Positions 47,134-55,693 of a stretch of DNA of 64,000 nt are shown in pieces. Origin of the DNA: Pistricoccus aurantiacus. GTDB taxonomy: Bacteria; Pseudomonadota; Gammaproteobacteria; Pseudomonadales; Halomonadaceae. A program made the position numbers and the translations under genes. The notes under the pieces were generated by a model. It was not told where the DNA came from. It made no database searches and saw nothing but the letters and a program-made list of their open reading frames with translations. Positions within the stretch are counted from its first letter, which is position 1, and every line of letters begins with the position of its first letter. The DNA lies in NCBI RefSeq assembly GCF_042682565.1, contig NZ_JBHUIC010000028.1, one strand, 5' to 3'.

Positions 47134-47380
47134 AAAATTCGAGGAGGATCAGGAAGATATTGTTGATGATCTCAACCTGCCCACAGCTCGCCGTGTTGAC
47201 CAGGAGCAAAAGCGAATCAACGTTGATTTTCCGGCTTGGGTTGTAGAGTCGTTGGGTCGTGAGGCGGCACGTATTGGTATCACACGCCAATCAATCATCA
47301 AGGTATGGCTTGTTGAACGCCTTCAGGCAGAAGCTGCTAACAAGCTGCTCAATGGTGACGCCGCAAGCGGCGCGCATTAG
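47123..47380 (+). CDS. brnA: BrnA-family antitoxin
   Basis: An 85-aa ribbon-helix-helix protein: an acidic N-terminus followed by QKRINVDFPAWVVESLGREA and ITRQSIIKVWLVERLQ, the CopG-like DNA-binding fold typical of BrnA. AGGAGG precedes ATG 47123. In intact loci BrnA neutralises BrnT and autorepresses the operon; here the toxin partner is reduced to its C-terminus, so brnA is an orphan. Base composition is lower in GC than the core genes. Confidence 0.85.
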   Translation: MKAKKFEEDQEDIVDDLNLPTARRVDQEQKRINVDFPAWVVESLGREAARIGITRQSIIKVWLVERLQAEAANKLLNGDAASGAH

Positions 47381-47407
47381 TGCGTCAAGCGGAATGCTTG
47401 CCCTTGA

Positions 47408-47605
47408 ATTGACGAATACGACATTCGTGGAAATGCAGGAGTCTGCAAGCCCCGAGAGCTGGTTCCCGAGCCTTATCACAGAAACGCTCAAGAAGGTTTT
47501 GCGGTGGTGGCCAAGCTATCTCAGAAAGATGAGATCACCACCCTGCTGGATATCAGCGGGTGCAAGGCGCTGCGCGGTGCCCATGTCCACGACCCGCTAG
47601 TCTGA
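47408..47605 (+). pseudogene. orphan coding fragment without start
   Basis: A 65-codon open stretch with protein-like composition (for example PYHRNAQEGFAVVAKLSQKD, then ISGCKALRGAHVHDPLV and a stop) but no start codon upstream in frame. It looks like the 3' end of a gene truncated by the rearrangement that also cut parA and brnT. I do not recognise the family. Confidence 0.4.
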
Positions 47606-47773
47606 TCCTCGCCTTGCTGGTGGTCGCCATTCCTTTATTTCAGCGGTGCAGGCCGGTCAGTCCTGTTCACCTTCGAGCAGTTCGACATATCGCGAGACGG
47701 ATCGTCGAACGGCATGCTTCGCGCCCGAGGGCACGGTCTTGCCATCGAATGCTCCATAGATGCGGTCGAAGTC

Positions 47774-48472
47774 TCAGGGTTCCATTGCATCGCCCATGCG
47801 CCGGACCGTCGCCGCCGCGAGCGGCAGCATGTTGGGGTAGCTCCACATGAAGGAAACGCGGCTGTTGTCGGCAGCGACCTGCACGATGTCTCCGCTGAGC
47901 AGAGCGCCGCGTCCTTCCGCGCCGTCGCGCCAGTGCAGCACCGTGCCGCCGGCAAAATGTCCGCCGAGCCGGAGCAGCGTGAGGCCCTCGCCAATTTTTT
48001 TCCTGTTGCCTTCCCAGAAACTCAGCCTGTCGTCGGGTCGCAGGACCCACTCGCGGTCGAGTGCATGCAAATGTACGGGCGCATCGAAGGTTCGCGCCCA
48101 ATCCTGCATCGTGGTGTAGTAGTGAGGATGCGAGATCGCGATAGCGTTGATCCCGCCAAGGGCGTGGGCGATGTCTTCGGTGGCCGGATCGAGCAGGGCG
48201 ATGCAGTCCCACAGGATGTTGCCCTTCGGCGTTCTGAGCAGGAAGGCGCGTTGACCGATCCCGAACTTGGGCTGGGTTCTGATCTCGAACAGGTCCGGCT
48301 CATGCCGTTTCCACAGGTTCGAATGGGTCGCCGCGAGCTCTTCCGCCGTGGTCCAGGACTGCCCGCTGGCGGGAACATACTGGCGTTCCTCTTCACAGAT
48401 CGGGCAAGAGTCGGGTGCGGTTTCACTCTCCGGGAAGGACGTTCCGCAAGCGTCGCAGAGATGAATCGGCAT
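47774..48472 (-). CDS. MBL-fold metallo-hydrolase, C-terminally truncated by an internal stop
   Basis: A 232-aa protein. The N-terminus has a rubredoxin/zinc-ribbon-like pair (CDACG...CPICEEE), followed by a metallo-beta-lactamase domain whose first metal motif is ISHPHYYTTMQDW and second HFAGGTVLHW, with LLSGDIVQV. Reading stops at TGA 47776-47774, but the same frame continues for 38 more codons (DFDRIYGAFDGKTVPSGAKH onward) to a natural stop at 47657, matching what related proteins have. So this is probably a nonsense-mutated or truncated gene. It lies in the accessory segment after the tRNA cluster. Substrate unknown. Confidence 0.75.
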   Translation of the reverse strand: MPIHLCDACGTSFPESETAPDSCPICEEERQYVPASGQSWTTAEELAATHSNLWKRHEPDLFEIRTQPKFGIGQRAFLLRTPKGNILWDCIALLDPATEDIAHALGGINAIAISHPHYYTTMQDWARTFDAPVHLHALDREWVLRPDDRLSFWEGNRKKIGEGLTLLRLGGHFAGGTVLHWRDGAEGRGALLSGDIVQVAADNSRVSFMWSYPNMLPLAAATVRRMGDAMEP

Positions 48473-48688
48473 TGTAGAATCCTCCTGTTGTTATCGCTCT
48501 GCTCAATCGGACAGGACCGCGACGACCATCAGCGTGCCAGACGCGCCGCGTCGACTCGTGTTCTTGATCGCCGTGATTTGCGCTGCATTATTTATCGAAC
48601 CACTATATCTGTGCCTGGCTTGTTGGATAAGAATAGGCGGGTTAGCGTTAGGCTATGAAATCGGCATTACACGACAGGGAATTATTGT

Positions 48689-49006
48689 ATGTCCGAATCA
48701 AACAGAATCGATACGGGATCATTGCCCAAGGATGAAAAGGAAATAAAGAAGCAGACGGAAGATGCACGTCAGATAATCGATAAGGACAAGTCGGCGCGGG
48801 ATGACGAATCAAAGAAAACCGATCCTGCCACGCACGGCTCGGGACTTCCCCCGATGTCGGATGGAAGTGCCGGCGAAGCCAGCAACGGCCCTGCAACCCC
48901 AGGTCATAGAGCCGGCGCAACCCGGGATAAAGCGACGGCTACTGATGCCGCGGATGAAAAACCCTCGAAAGGCAGTGCCGACAAGAAATTTGATGGTGCA
49001 GATTGA
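48689..49006 (+). CDS. small hydrophilic, disordered protein
   Basis: A 105-aa very hydrophilic protein rich in Lys, Asp, Glu, Ser, Ala and Gly, with no hydrophobic core (KDEKEIKKQTEDARQIIDKD near the start). It has no recognised domain and no signal peptide. ATG 48689 has AGGGA upstream. The composition recalls stress-type disordered proteins, but function is unknown. Roughly 200 nt with no supported gene lie on each side. Confidence 0.55.
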   Translation: MSESNRIDTGSLPKDEKEIKKQTEDARQIIDKDKSARDDESKKTDPATHGSGLPPMSDGSAGEASNGPATPGHRAGATRDKATATDAADEKPSKGSADKKFDGAD

Positions 49007-49214
49007 TATCAACGCCAGGATTGAAGCCGACAAGACTATACCCAAGTCGCTGACGTTTCATGCCGCGATACTCGATCGTCGGCATCGCCCACTCCTTTGG
49101 CAATCGGTCGGAATGGAGGTTGCGGTAGATTCAAACGTGGCTGGGAATCGACAGCCGGCTATTCCGATCAGCATGCGGCCAATTCTATAAGCCTGACCAT
49201 GGAGCAATAGACGC

Positions 49215-51413
49215 ATGAATCCCTTCCCCTTGGAAGAACGTCTGTTCGAGGTGTTACGCGACGGCGACTGGCCGAGCCTTGCCTCGGCCTGGCGTCTCGA
49301 TGAGGTGGGGCTGACGGCGCCGATGCTCGCGGAACTGTTCGAGTCCCAGGTACTCAGCCGCCAGCTGGATCTTCATGCGCGACGCCTGCAGGCCCGCGGC
49401 GAGGCGTTCTACACCATCGGCAGTTCCGGCCACGAGGGCAACGCGGCGATTGCCGCGGCGTTTCGTGTCACGGATCCGGCCTTTCTGCACTATCGCGACG
49501 CGGCCTTCCTGATCCAACGCAGCAAGCAGCTGCCCGGGCAGACGCCGATCTACGACATGCTGCTGAGCTTCGCTGCCTCGAGCGAAGATCCGATCTCCGG
49601 CGGCCGTCACAAGGTCCTGGGCTCAAAGGCACTCAACGTGCCGCCCCAGACCAGCACCATCGCCTCCCATTTGCCCAAGGCGGTGGGGGCCGCCCATGGC
49701 CTCGGCCTGTGGCGTCGCATCCGAGGATCGGGGGAGTGGCCCACCGACAGCGTGGTGCTGTGCAGTTTCGGCGATGCCTCCTTCAACCACTCGACCACCC
49801 AGGGCGCTCTTAACGCGGCGGCTTGGGCGGCCTATCAGGGCACACCGATGCCCCTGGTCATGATCTGCGAGGACAACGGCATCGGCATCTCCACGCCGAC
49901 CCCCGCCGGCTGGATCGAGCAGAGCATGCGTGGGCGTCCCGGCTTTCACTACATCAGCTGCGACGGGCTCGACCTGCTCGATACCTACCGCGCCGCCCGC
50001 GAGGCGGAGCGTCTGGCGAGGCGCCTCAAGCAGCCGGTGTTTTTGCACATGCACTGCGTGCGCCTGATGGGTCACGCCGGCTCCGACGCCCAGCAGGCTT
50101 ATCTCTCGGCGAAGCAGATCAAGGCCGCGGAGGCGCGCGATCCGCTGTTGTACAGCGCCGGTCTGTTGATACGTCATGGGGTGCTCGACCCCGAAGCCAT
50201 CCAGGCGCTTTATCACCATATCGGCGAACGGGTCGCTCAGGTCGCGGAAGTGGCGATCCGCCAGCCCAAACTGGAAAGCGCCGAAGCGGTGATGGCTTCC
50301 ATCGTGCCGCCGCATCGTCTCAGCCGTCGCCAGCCTATCGAAGCAGAGGTAGATGAAACACCGGCCACCATGGCCCGGCTGCTCGGCCAGACCCTGTATC
50401 GGCTGATGGCGGAATACCCGCACCTGGTCATGGCCGGGGAGGACATCGGCCGCAAGGGGGGCGTCTACGGCGTGACCCAGCGGCTGCAGGCCAGGTACGG
50501 CGCCTATCGCATCATCGATACCCTGCTCGACGAGCAGAGCATTCTGGGGCTGGGCATCGGTCTGGCCCAGAACGGCTTCGTGCCCATCGTCGAGATCCAG
50601 TTCCTGGCCTACCTGCACAACGCCGAGGACCAACTGCGCGGCGAGGCCTCTACCCTGAGCTTCTTCTCGAAGGGGCAGTACACCAATCCCATGGTGATAC
50701 GCATCGCAGGTCTTGGCTATCAGAAGGGCTTCGGCGGGCATTTCCACAACGACAACGCCATCGCCGTGCTGCGCGACATTCCCGGCCTGCTGGTGGCCTG
50801 CCCCTCGAACGCCGCGGACGCGGTGGGGCTGTTACAAGAAGCAGTGCGCCTGGCGGACGAGGAACAGCGCATCGTGGTGATGCTCGAACCCATCGCTTTG
50901 TATCACTGCCGCGACCTCATCGAGGAAGGCGATCAGCGCTGGAGCTTCCCTGATCCCGGCCCGGAGCATCGACTGCCCGTGGGGTCCCTGGGCCAGTGGG
51001 GCGAGGGGCGCGACCTGGCGATCGTCACCTACGGCAACGGCGTCTATCTCACCCATCAGGCCCGGGAACGGCTCGAGGCCAAGGGCATCACGCTGCGTAT
51101 CATCGATCTGCGCTGGCTGACGGCGCTGGATCACGACGAGATTCATCGCCGGGTCAGCGACTGCGCCCAGGTGCTGTGCGTGGACGAATGCCGTCGCAGC
51201 GGATCAATCAGCGAGGAAGTCATCACCGGCCTGGTGGAGCGGGGCGTGGAATCTCATCGGCTGCACCGCCTGACCGCCGAGGACAGCTTCATCCCCCTGG
51301 GACCGGCGGCGACGGTCACGCTGCCTTCGGTCGCGGCGATTTGTGAGCGTGCCGAAAGCCTTGTACCCAAGCAAATCGCGTCTGAACGGACCGCAACAGG
51401 GAGCCGGACCTGA
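49215..51413 (+). CDS. 2-oxoacid dehydrogenase E1-like protein, alpha and beta fused
   Basis: A 732-aa thiamine-diphosphate enzyme. Residues about 35-370 are E1-alpha-like (GSSGHEGNAAIAAAF; TPP motif GDASFNHSTTQGALNAA...ICEDNGIGIST); residues about 385-725 are E1-beta-like (MAGEDIGRKGGVYGVTQRLQ, DTLLDEQSILGLGIGLAQ). No E2 or E3 genes are nearby, so either it uses those of another complex or it acts on its own. The stop overlaps the next gene (TGATG). The substrate is unknown; branched-chain or pyruvate-type oxoacids are possible. Confidence 0.82.
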   Translation: MNPFPLEERLFEVLRDGDWPSLASAWRLDEVGLTAPMLAELFESQVLSRQLDLHARRLQARGEAFYTIGSSGHEGNAAIAAAFRVTDPAFLHYRDAAFLIQRSKQLPGQTPIYDMLLSFAASSEDPISGGRHKVLGSKALNVPPQTSTIASHLPKAVGAAHGLGLWRRIRGSGEWPTDSVVLCSFGDASFNHSTTQGALNAAAWAAYQGTPMPLVMICEDNGIGISTPTPAGWIEQSMRGRPGFHYISCDGLDLLDTYRAAREAERLARRLKQPVFLHMHCVRLMGHAGSDAQQAYLSAKQIKAAEARDPLLYSAGLLIRHGVLDPEAIQALYHHIGERVAQVAEVAIRQPKLESAEAVMASIVPPHRLSRRQPIEAEVDETPATMARLLGQTLYRLMAEYPHLVMAGEDIGRKGGVYGVTQRLQARYGAYRIIDTLLDEQSILGLGIGLAQNGFVPIVEIQFLAYLHNAEDQLRGEASTLSFFSKGQYTNPMVIRIAGLGYQKGFGGHFHNDNAIAVLRDIPGLLVACPSNAADAVGLLQEAVRLADEEQRIVVMLEPIALYHCRDLIEEGDQRWSFPDPGPEHRLPVGSLGQWGEGRDLAIVTYGNGVYLTHQARERLEAKGITLRIIDLRWLTALDHDEIHRRVSDCAQVLCVDECRRSGSISEEVITGLVERGVESHRLHRLTAEDSFIPLGPAATVTLPSVAAICERAESLVPKQIASERTATGSRT

Positions 51414-52462
51414 TGAGCGAAACGACCCAGCCCAAGGAACGCCTGCTGATCGTCTGCCCCGGGCGCGGTACCTACAACCAGGCGGAGTGGGGCACCCTGA
51501 CGCGCCACGCCGCCGGTAGCGACTGGATTGCGCGTTTCGATGCGCTTCGCAGCGAGCAGGGCCAGCCCTCCCTCAGCGAACTCGACGGCGAGACCCCGTT
51601 TCGTCTGAGTCTGCACGGCCGTGGCGATCACGCCTCGCCGCTGATCTACGCCTGTGCCCTGGCGGACGCGTTGGCTATCGACCGGGAGCGTTACGAGATC
51701 TGCGCCGTGACCGGCAACTCCATGGGCTGGTACATCGCCCTGGCCCTCGGCGGCGCGCTCGCCCAGGACGACGCCTTCACGCTGATCAACACCATGGGTC
51801 ACCTGATGCAGACCACCCTCAACGGCGGTCAGCTGCTCTATCCCTGGGTCGACGACCAGTGGCGGCCCCAGCCCGAGCGTCGCCGGGAACTGCTGGCGCT
51901 GATCGAGACCCTGCACGGCCAGGACGGCAGCGAGCTTTATCTCTCCATCGACCTCGGCGGCATGCTGGTGTTCGGCGGCAACGAGCCGGGACTCAAGCGC
52001 CTTGCCGAGGAACTGCCGCCGCTGGAGCGCTTCCCCCTGCGCCTGCATCAGCACGCCGCCTTCCACACGCCGATGCAGGAAGGCGTCAAAACCGAAGCCA
52101 GAACGCGCCTGCCGGCGACGCCGTTTCAGGCACCCGACGTACCGCTGATCGACGGCCGCGGCAAGCTCTGGACCCCCTGGAGCACTGATCCTGAAATGTT
52201 GTGGGACTACACCCTCGGCGAACAGCTGGTGACGCCTTACGACTTCACCACCGCCCTCAAGGTCGGCCTGCGCGAATTCGCCCCGGACCGCATCGTCATC
52301 ACCGGCCCCGGTGCCACCCTCGGCGGCGCCGTCGCCCAGGCGCTGATCCAGCTCAACTGGTGGGGCCTCGACAACAAGGCGTCGTTCCAGGCCATGCAGC
52401 AGGACGACCCAAGGCTGATCAGCATGGGCATAGAGGAGCAGCGGGAGTGGTTGGTGGGGTAG
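51413..52462 (+). CDS. FabD-like acyltransferase
   Basis: A 349-aa protein of the malonyltransferase superfamily. The nucleophile elbow is GNSMG (S103) and the catalytic His is in QHAAFHTPM (H218); the N-terminal GQG motif is altered to CPGRGTY. The Arg that binds the malonyl carboxylate in FabD is replaced by Met (M128 in INTMGHLMQ), suggesting a non-carboxylated acyl substrate or different chemistry. Coupled to the E1-like gene. It may transfer the acyl group produced by the E1 protein, but this is speculation. Confidence 0.72.
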   Translation: MSETTQPKERLLIVCPGRGTYNQAEWGTLTRHAAGSDWIARFDALRSEQGQPSLSELDGETPFRLSLHGRGDHASPLIYACALADALAIDRERYEICAVTGNSMGWYIALALGGALAQDDAFTLINTMGHLMQTTLNGGQLLYPWVDDQWRPQPERRRELLALIETLHGQDGSELYLSIDLGGMLVFGGNEPGLKRLAEELPPLERFPLRLHQHAAFHTPMQEGVKTEARTRLPATPFQAPDVPLIDGRGKLWTPWSTDPEMLWDYTLGEQLVTPYDFTTALKVGLREFAPDRIVITGPGATLGGAVAQALIQLNWWGLDNKASFQAMQQDDPRLISMGIEEQREWLVG

Positions 52463-52664
52463 GCGTATGGGCAACTGGTTGTTTGCGACCAAAACGGCCA
52501 TGTCGAAAAATGCAATAGGCACGCTCATCCGTGTTAAACAGCCGGTGCGTTTATCCAAGAGCTCGCCGCTTGATGACTTTTAGATGCTAGTGGTTTGAGG
52601 TAAGTATGCAAGACGTTGGAACCGGAGAAAGCGTATCACTTACTAACTTGAAAAGGATCCTATC

Positions 52665-53495
52665 GTGAATAAGACCGTCTTGATCACTGGCGCGACGTCC
52701 GGTATGGGCAAGGAAACCGCACTGCTGCTGGCCGAACATGGGTATACCGTATATGCCGGCGTAAGAAACGCCAGTCAGGAACTAATGGATGAAGCTGAAA
52801 AGCGCGGCGTCAAACTTAATACCGTGACCCTTGACGTACAGAATACAGCGTCCATTCAGAAAGCCGTCCAGCTTGTTATGGCCAAGGAAGGTAGGATCGA
52901 CGTCTTGGTAAACAATGCGGGTTTCGGGCTTCTTGCGACGCTGGAGGAAGGGACGGATGAGGAAATATTCCAGCAATTCGACGTGAATGTCTTTGGTCTC
53001 ATCAAGATGACCAGGGAAGTCCTCCCACACATGCGGGAAGCGCAAGCTGGTGTGGTGATTAATATTTCTTCCTTCCTTGGGAAAATGGGGCTGCCCTTGC
53101 TGTCTCATTACAATGCCAGCAAATATGCCGTCGAAGGTATTACCGATTCCTTGAGGTTTGAGGTCGCTCCCTTTGGTATAAGAGTGCACTCTGTCCTGGC
53201 GGGCTTGTTTGGAACCAACTTCGTGAAAAAAGGACTTGTCGCCAACAGCAGAACAACCAGTGAAGACTCCCCCTACAAAGAGCTGGTGTCTCATTTCGCC
53301 CCGATTGTGGCTAAGGCAATCAACGACGGCCCTGATCCTCTGCCTATCGCGCAGGCCGTGAAGAATATTATCGAGAATGATGCCAGCGATATTGCCGTTG
53401 AGGTCGGCAAGGAGCCAGAACAGTTCGTGCCAATGCGCAAGAGCATGGATGACAAGGCGTTCGAAGAAAAAGTAAAGGAAACGTTTGGCTTATAA
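52665..53495 (+). CDS. short-chain dehydrogenase/reductase (SDR)
   Basis: A 276-aa classical SDR. Cofactor motif TGATSGMG, NNAG, and the catalytic Ser/Tyr/Lys in INISSFLGKMG and HYNASKYAVEG. GTG 52665 with AAAGGA upstream. GC is visibly lower than in the neighbours, hinting at separate acquisition. Substrate not predictable. Confidence 0.88.
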   Translation: MNKTVLITGATSGMGKETALLLAEHGYTVYAGVRNASQELMDEAEKRGVKLNTVTLDVQNTASIQKAVQLVMAKEGRIDVLVNNAGFGLLATLEEGTDEEIFQQFDVNVFGLIKMTREVLPHMREAQAGVVINISSFLGKMGLPLLSHYNASKYAVEGITDSLRFEVAPFGIRVHSVLAGLFGTNFVKKGLVANSRTTSEDSPYKELVSHFAPIVAKAINDGPDPLPIAQAVKNIIENDASDIAVEVGKEPEQFVPMRKSMDDKAFEEKVKETFGL

Positions 53496-53597
53496 GTAGG
53501 GTTGGGGGAAAACGATCTGCTTTGCACAGATAACCCGGCTGTCTCATAGCGTACGACATAACCTTACCGCAATGTTGATAAAAGGAGTGTATTGTCC

Positions 53598-54032
53598 ATG
53601 AATCCAAGGTCATCTAATCTTGCTGTCGGTGTTTTGCTATCCACCTCTATAGCATTGGCGGGATGCGTCAGCGGCGGTACTTCGAGTTCCAAAAGCTCGA
53701 GCGCCAGCCAAGCCGGTGATTTGCAGTTTGAACAAAGGACTTACCGGTACACCTGCGATAATAATCAAGCAATAGAAGCAAGGTACGTGACAACACAAGA
53801 CGGTGAGGAGTCTGGCCCTGTCTTTCTCGTACTTGAATACAAAGATCAACTCTTTGGCCTTGCGCCTGCAGTATCGGCCAGTGGCAGTCGTTATATCGGG
53901 CACGCAGGTTTAACCACAGGCTCAGGCCTGGAGTGGTGGGGTAAGGGCGATGAAGCTTGGTTGAGTCGTTTCACCGGTGACAATGCCCAGGACACCGAGC
54001 GACTGCAGACATGCCGTCTTGATGAGTCTTGA
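53598..54032 (+). CDS. MliC-like lipoprotein
   Basis: A 144-aa lipoprotein: signal with lipobox IALAGC, a Ser-rich linker, then a domain with YRYTCDNNQAIEARYV and a second Cys near the end (QTCRLDES), similar to MliC (C-type lysozyme inhibitor) domains, which have two conserved Cys and a beta barrel. ATG 53598 is taken; a TTG six bases upstream is possible. The lysozyme-inhibitor role is inferred from the domain pattern. Confidence 0.65.
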   Translation: MNPRSSNLAVGVLLSTSIALAGCVSGGTSSSKSSSASQAGDLQFEQRTYRYTCDNNQAIEARYVTTQDGEESGPVFLVLEYKDQLFGLAPAVSASGSRYIGHAGLTTGSGLEWWGKGDEAWLSRFTGDNAQDTERLQTCRLDES

Positions 54033-54192
54033 ACGAGACGTCTAACGTGTTATACGCAGACAAGGTTTCCGTTTCAGCGGACCCTTGTCCGGCCATCGCC
54101 TTGAGCAACTTCCAATCTTTAGGCGTCATGGTTTGTTACAGCGAGTCGGATCATGCGGCCTCAACCGATCAAACTGAGTGACATGGAGAACC

Positions 54193-55659
54193 ATGAGCAA
54201 TAGTCAGGACGCCACTGGTATCGAAGGGAAGCAAAGTTTTTTCGGTCAGCCCCGGCCGCTTGTGACGTTATTCGGCATGGAAGTGTGGGAACGCTTTTCC
54301 TTCTATGGCATGCAAGCGATCCTGCTGATCTACCTGTATTACGAGGCATCCCGGGGCGGGCTGGGCATCAGTCAGCCGGTCGCCATTGGTATCGTGGGAG
54401 CCTATGGGAGCAGTGTCTATCTGGCGGCGATCATCGGGGGCTGGTTTGCCGATCGCGTATTCGGTGCGGAGCGCACGCTTTTCTATTCCGGCATCATCGT
54501 CATGCTTGGCCATATTGCCTTGGCGATCTTGCCGAGTGTGTATGGCGTTGCCACTGGCTTGATTCTCGTGGCCCTCGGCAGCGGAGGCGTAAAGGCGACC
54601 TGCTCCTCGCTGGTCGGCTCATTGTACGAGGCGGGAAGTCCGAAGCGCGATGCGGGCTTTTCCATTTTCTATCTCGGCATCAACATAGGAGGATTCGCCG
54701 GGCCGCTGCTGACAGGATTGCTGCAGCAGAACGCTGGCTTTCATTACGGTTTCGGTCTCGCCGCTATCGGTATGGCGATCGGGCTTTTCCAGTACGCCTC
54801 CGGGCGCAAGCAGCTCCCGGATTCTCAAAGAGTGCCGCCGACTCCCCTGGAAGATGGCAGCATCAAATACTATGCCGCCGGTGGCATTCTGGCCGTTGCC
54901 ATCCTGCTGGCAGTCATCGCGTTAGGCTGGGTCCGCGCGGACAATCTGTCAGGCGTGCTGCTGGGTGTCATCGCCATTGCCGCCGCTGGCTACTTCTATA
55001 TCATTCTGCGCTCGAGCCGAATATCCGCCGAAGAGCGTGGGCGTGTCTATGCCTTCGTACCGCTTTTTCTGACCAGTGCCGCCTATTGGGCACTGTACAG
55101 TCAGTCCTACACCGTGATCACGGCGTTCTTCGATCAGCGGGTGGATCGCGGCGTTCTCGGGTGGACGGTTCCCGTGGGCTGGCTGGTATCGGCTCAGGCA
55201 CTGACCATCATCGTTTTCTCCGGTGTCTTCGCCTGGCTTTGGACGGCGCTCGGGAAGCGCCAGCCGACTTCCGCCGGCAAGTTCGTGATTGCGATGTTCA
55301 TTATCGGGTTCACTTTCCTGGGCTACCTTCCGTATCTGGGTGCCCAGGGGGCGAACATGCCGCTCGCCATGCTGGTTGTTCTCCTGCTCGGCTTTACCGC
55401 CTCCGAGCTATGCCTGTCGCCCATCGGCCTCTCGGTATCGACCAAGCTCGCACCCAAGGCGTTTCAGACACAGATGCTTGCGCTCTTTTTCATGTCCCTG
55501 GCGCTGGGGTTTGCCGCCGGGGGCAAACTGGGCACCTTTTATACGGAAGACACCGAAGTGGCCTACTTCATTGCCATGGCCGTGATCGGAGTGTTGACCG
55601 CGGTCTTGTTGCTGGCCTGCCTGCCTTTCATCAAGAAAGCGATGCAAGGCGCGGACTGA
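54193..55659 (+). CDS. POT/PTR family peptide transporter
   Basis: A 488-aa proton-coupled oligopeptide transporter with 12-14 membrane segments. The POT signature ExxERFxxYG is MEVWERFSFYGMQA, and FYSGIIVMLGHIALA / FSIFYLGINIGGFAGPLLTG regions match the family. ATG 54193 with GGAG. It precedes a proline iminopeptidase gene by 34 nt, so imported peptides could be hydrolysed by the neighbour. Confidence 0.92.
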   Translation: MSNSQDATGIEGKQSFFGQPRPLVTLFGMEVWERFSFYGMQAILLIYLYYEASRGGLGISQPVAIGIVGAYGSSVYLAAIIGGWFADRVFGAERTLFYSGIIVMLGHIALAILPSVYGVATGLILVALGSGGVKATCSSLVGSLYEAGSPKRDAGFSIFYLGINIGGFAGPLLTGLLQQNAGFHYGFGLAAIGMAIGLFQYASGRKQLPDSQRVPPTPLEDGSIKYYAAGGILAVAILLAVIALGWVRADNLSGVLLGVIAIAAAGYFYIILRSSRISAEERGRVYAFVPLFLTSAAYWALYSQSYTVITAFFDQRVDRGVLGWTVPVGWLVSAQALTIIVFSGVFAWLWTALGKRQPTSAGKFVIAMFIIGFTFLGYLPYLGAQGANMPLAMLVVLLLGFTASELCLSPIGLSVSTKLAPKAFQTQMLALFFMSLALGFAAGGKLGTFYTEDTEVAYFIAMAVIGVLTAVLLLACLPFIKKAMQGAD

Positions 55660-55693
55660 GCATTGGCGGTCCACTCGCTGGTAGGAAGCACGG

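Noticed and set aside
46867..47380. A functional plasmid-type parAB partition locus
   Set aside because: Only the ParA N-terminus is present and the following gene is a BrnA antitoxin, not ParB.
54033..54130. Possible small minus-strand frame (MTPKDWKLLKAMAGQG...) overlapping the lipoprotein end
   Set aside because: About 52 codons, overlaps a supported gene, no homologue recognised and no clear ribosome-binding site.
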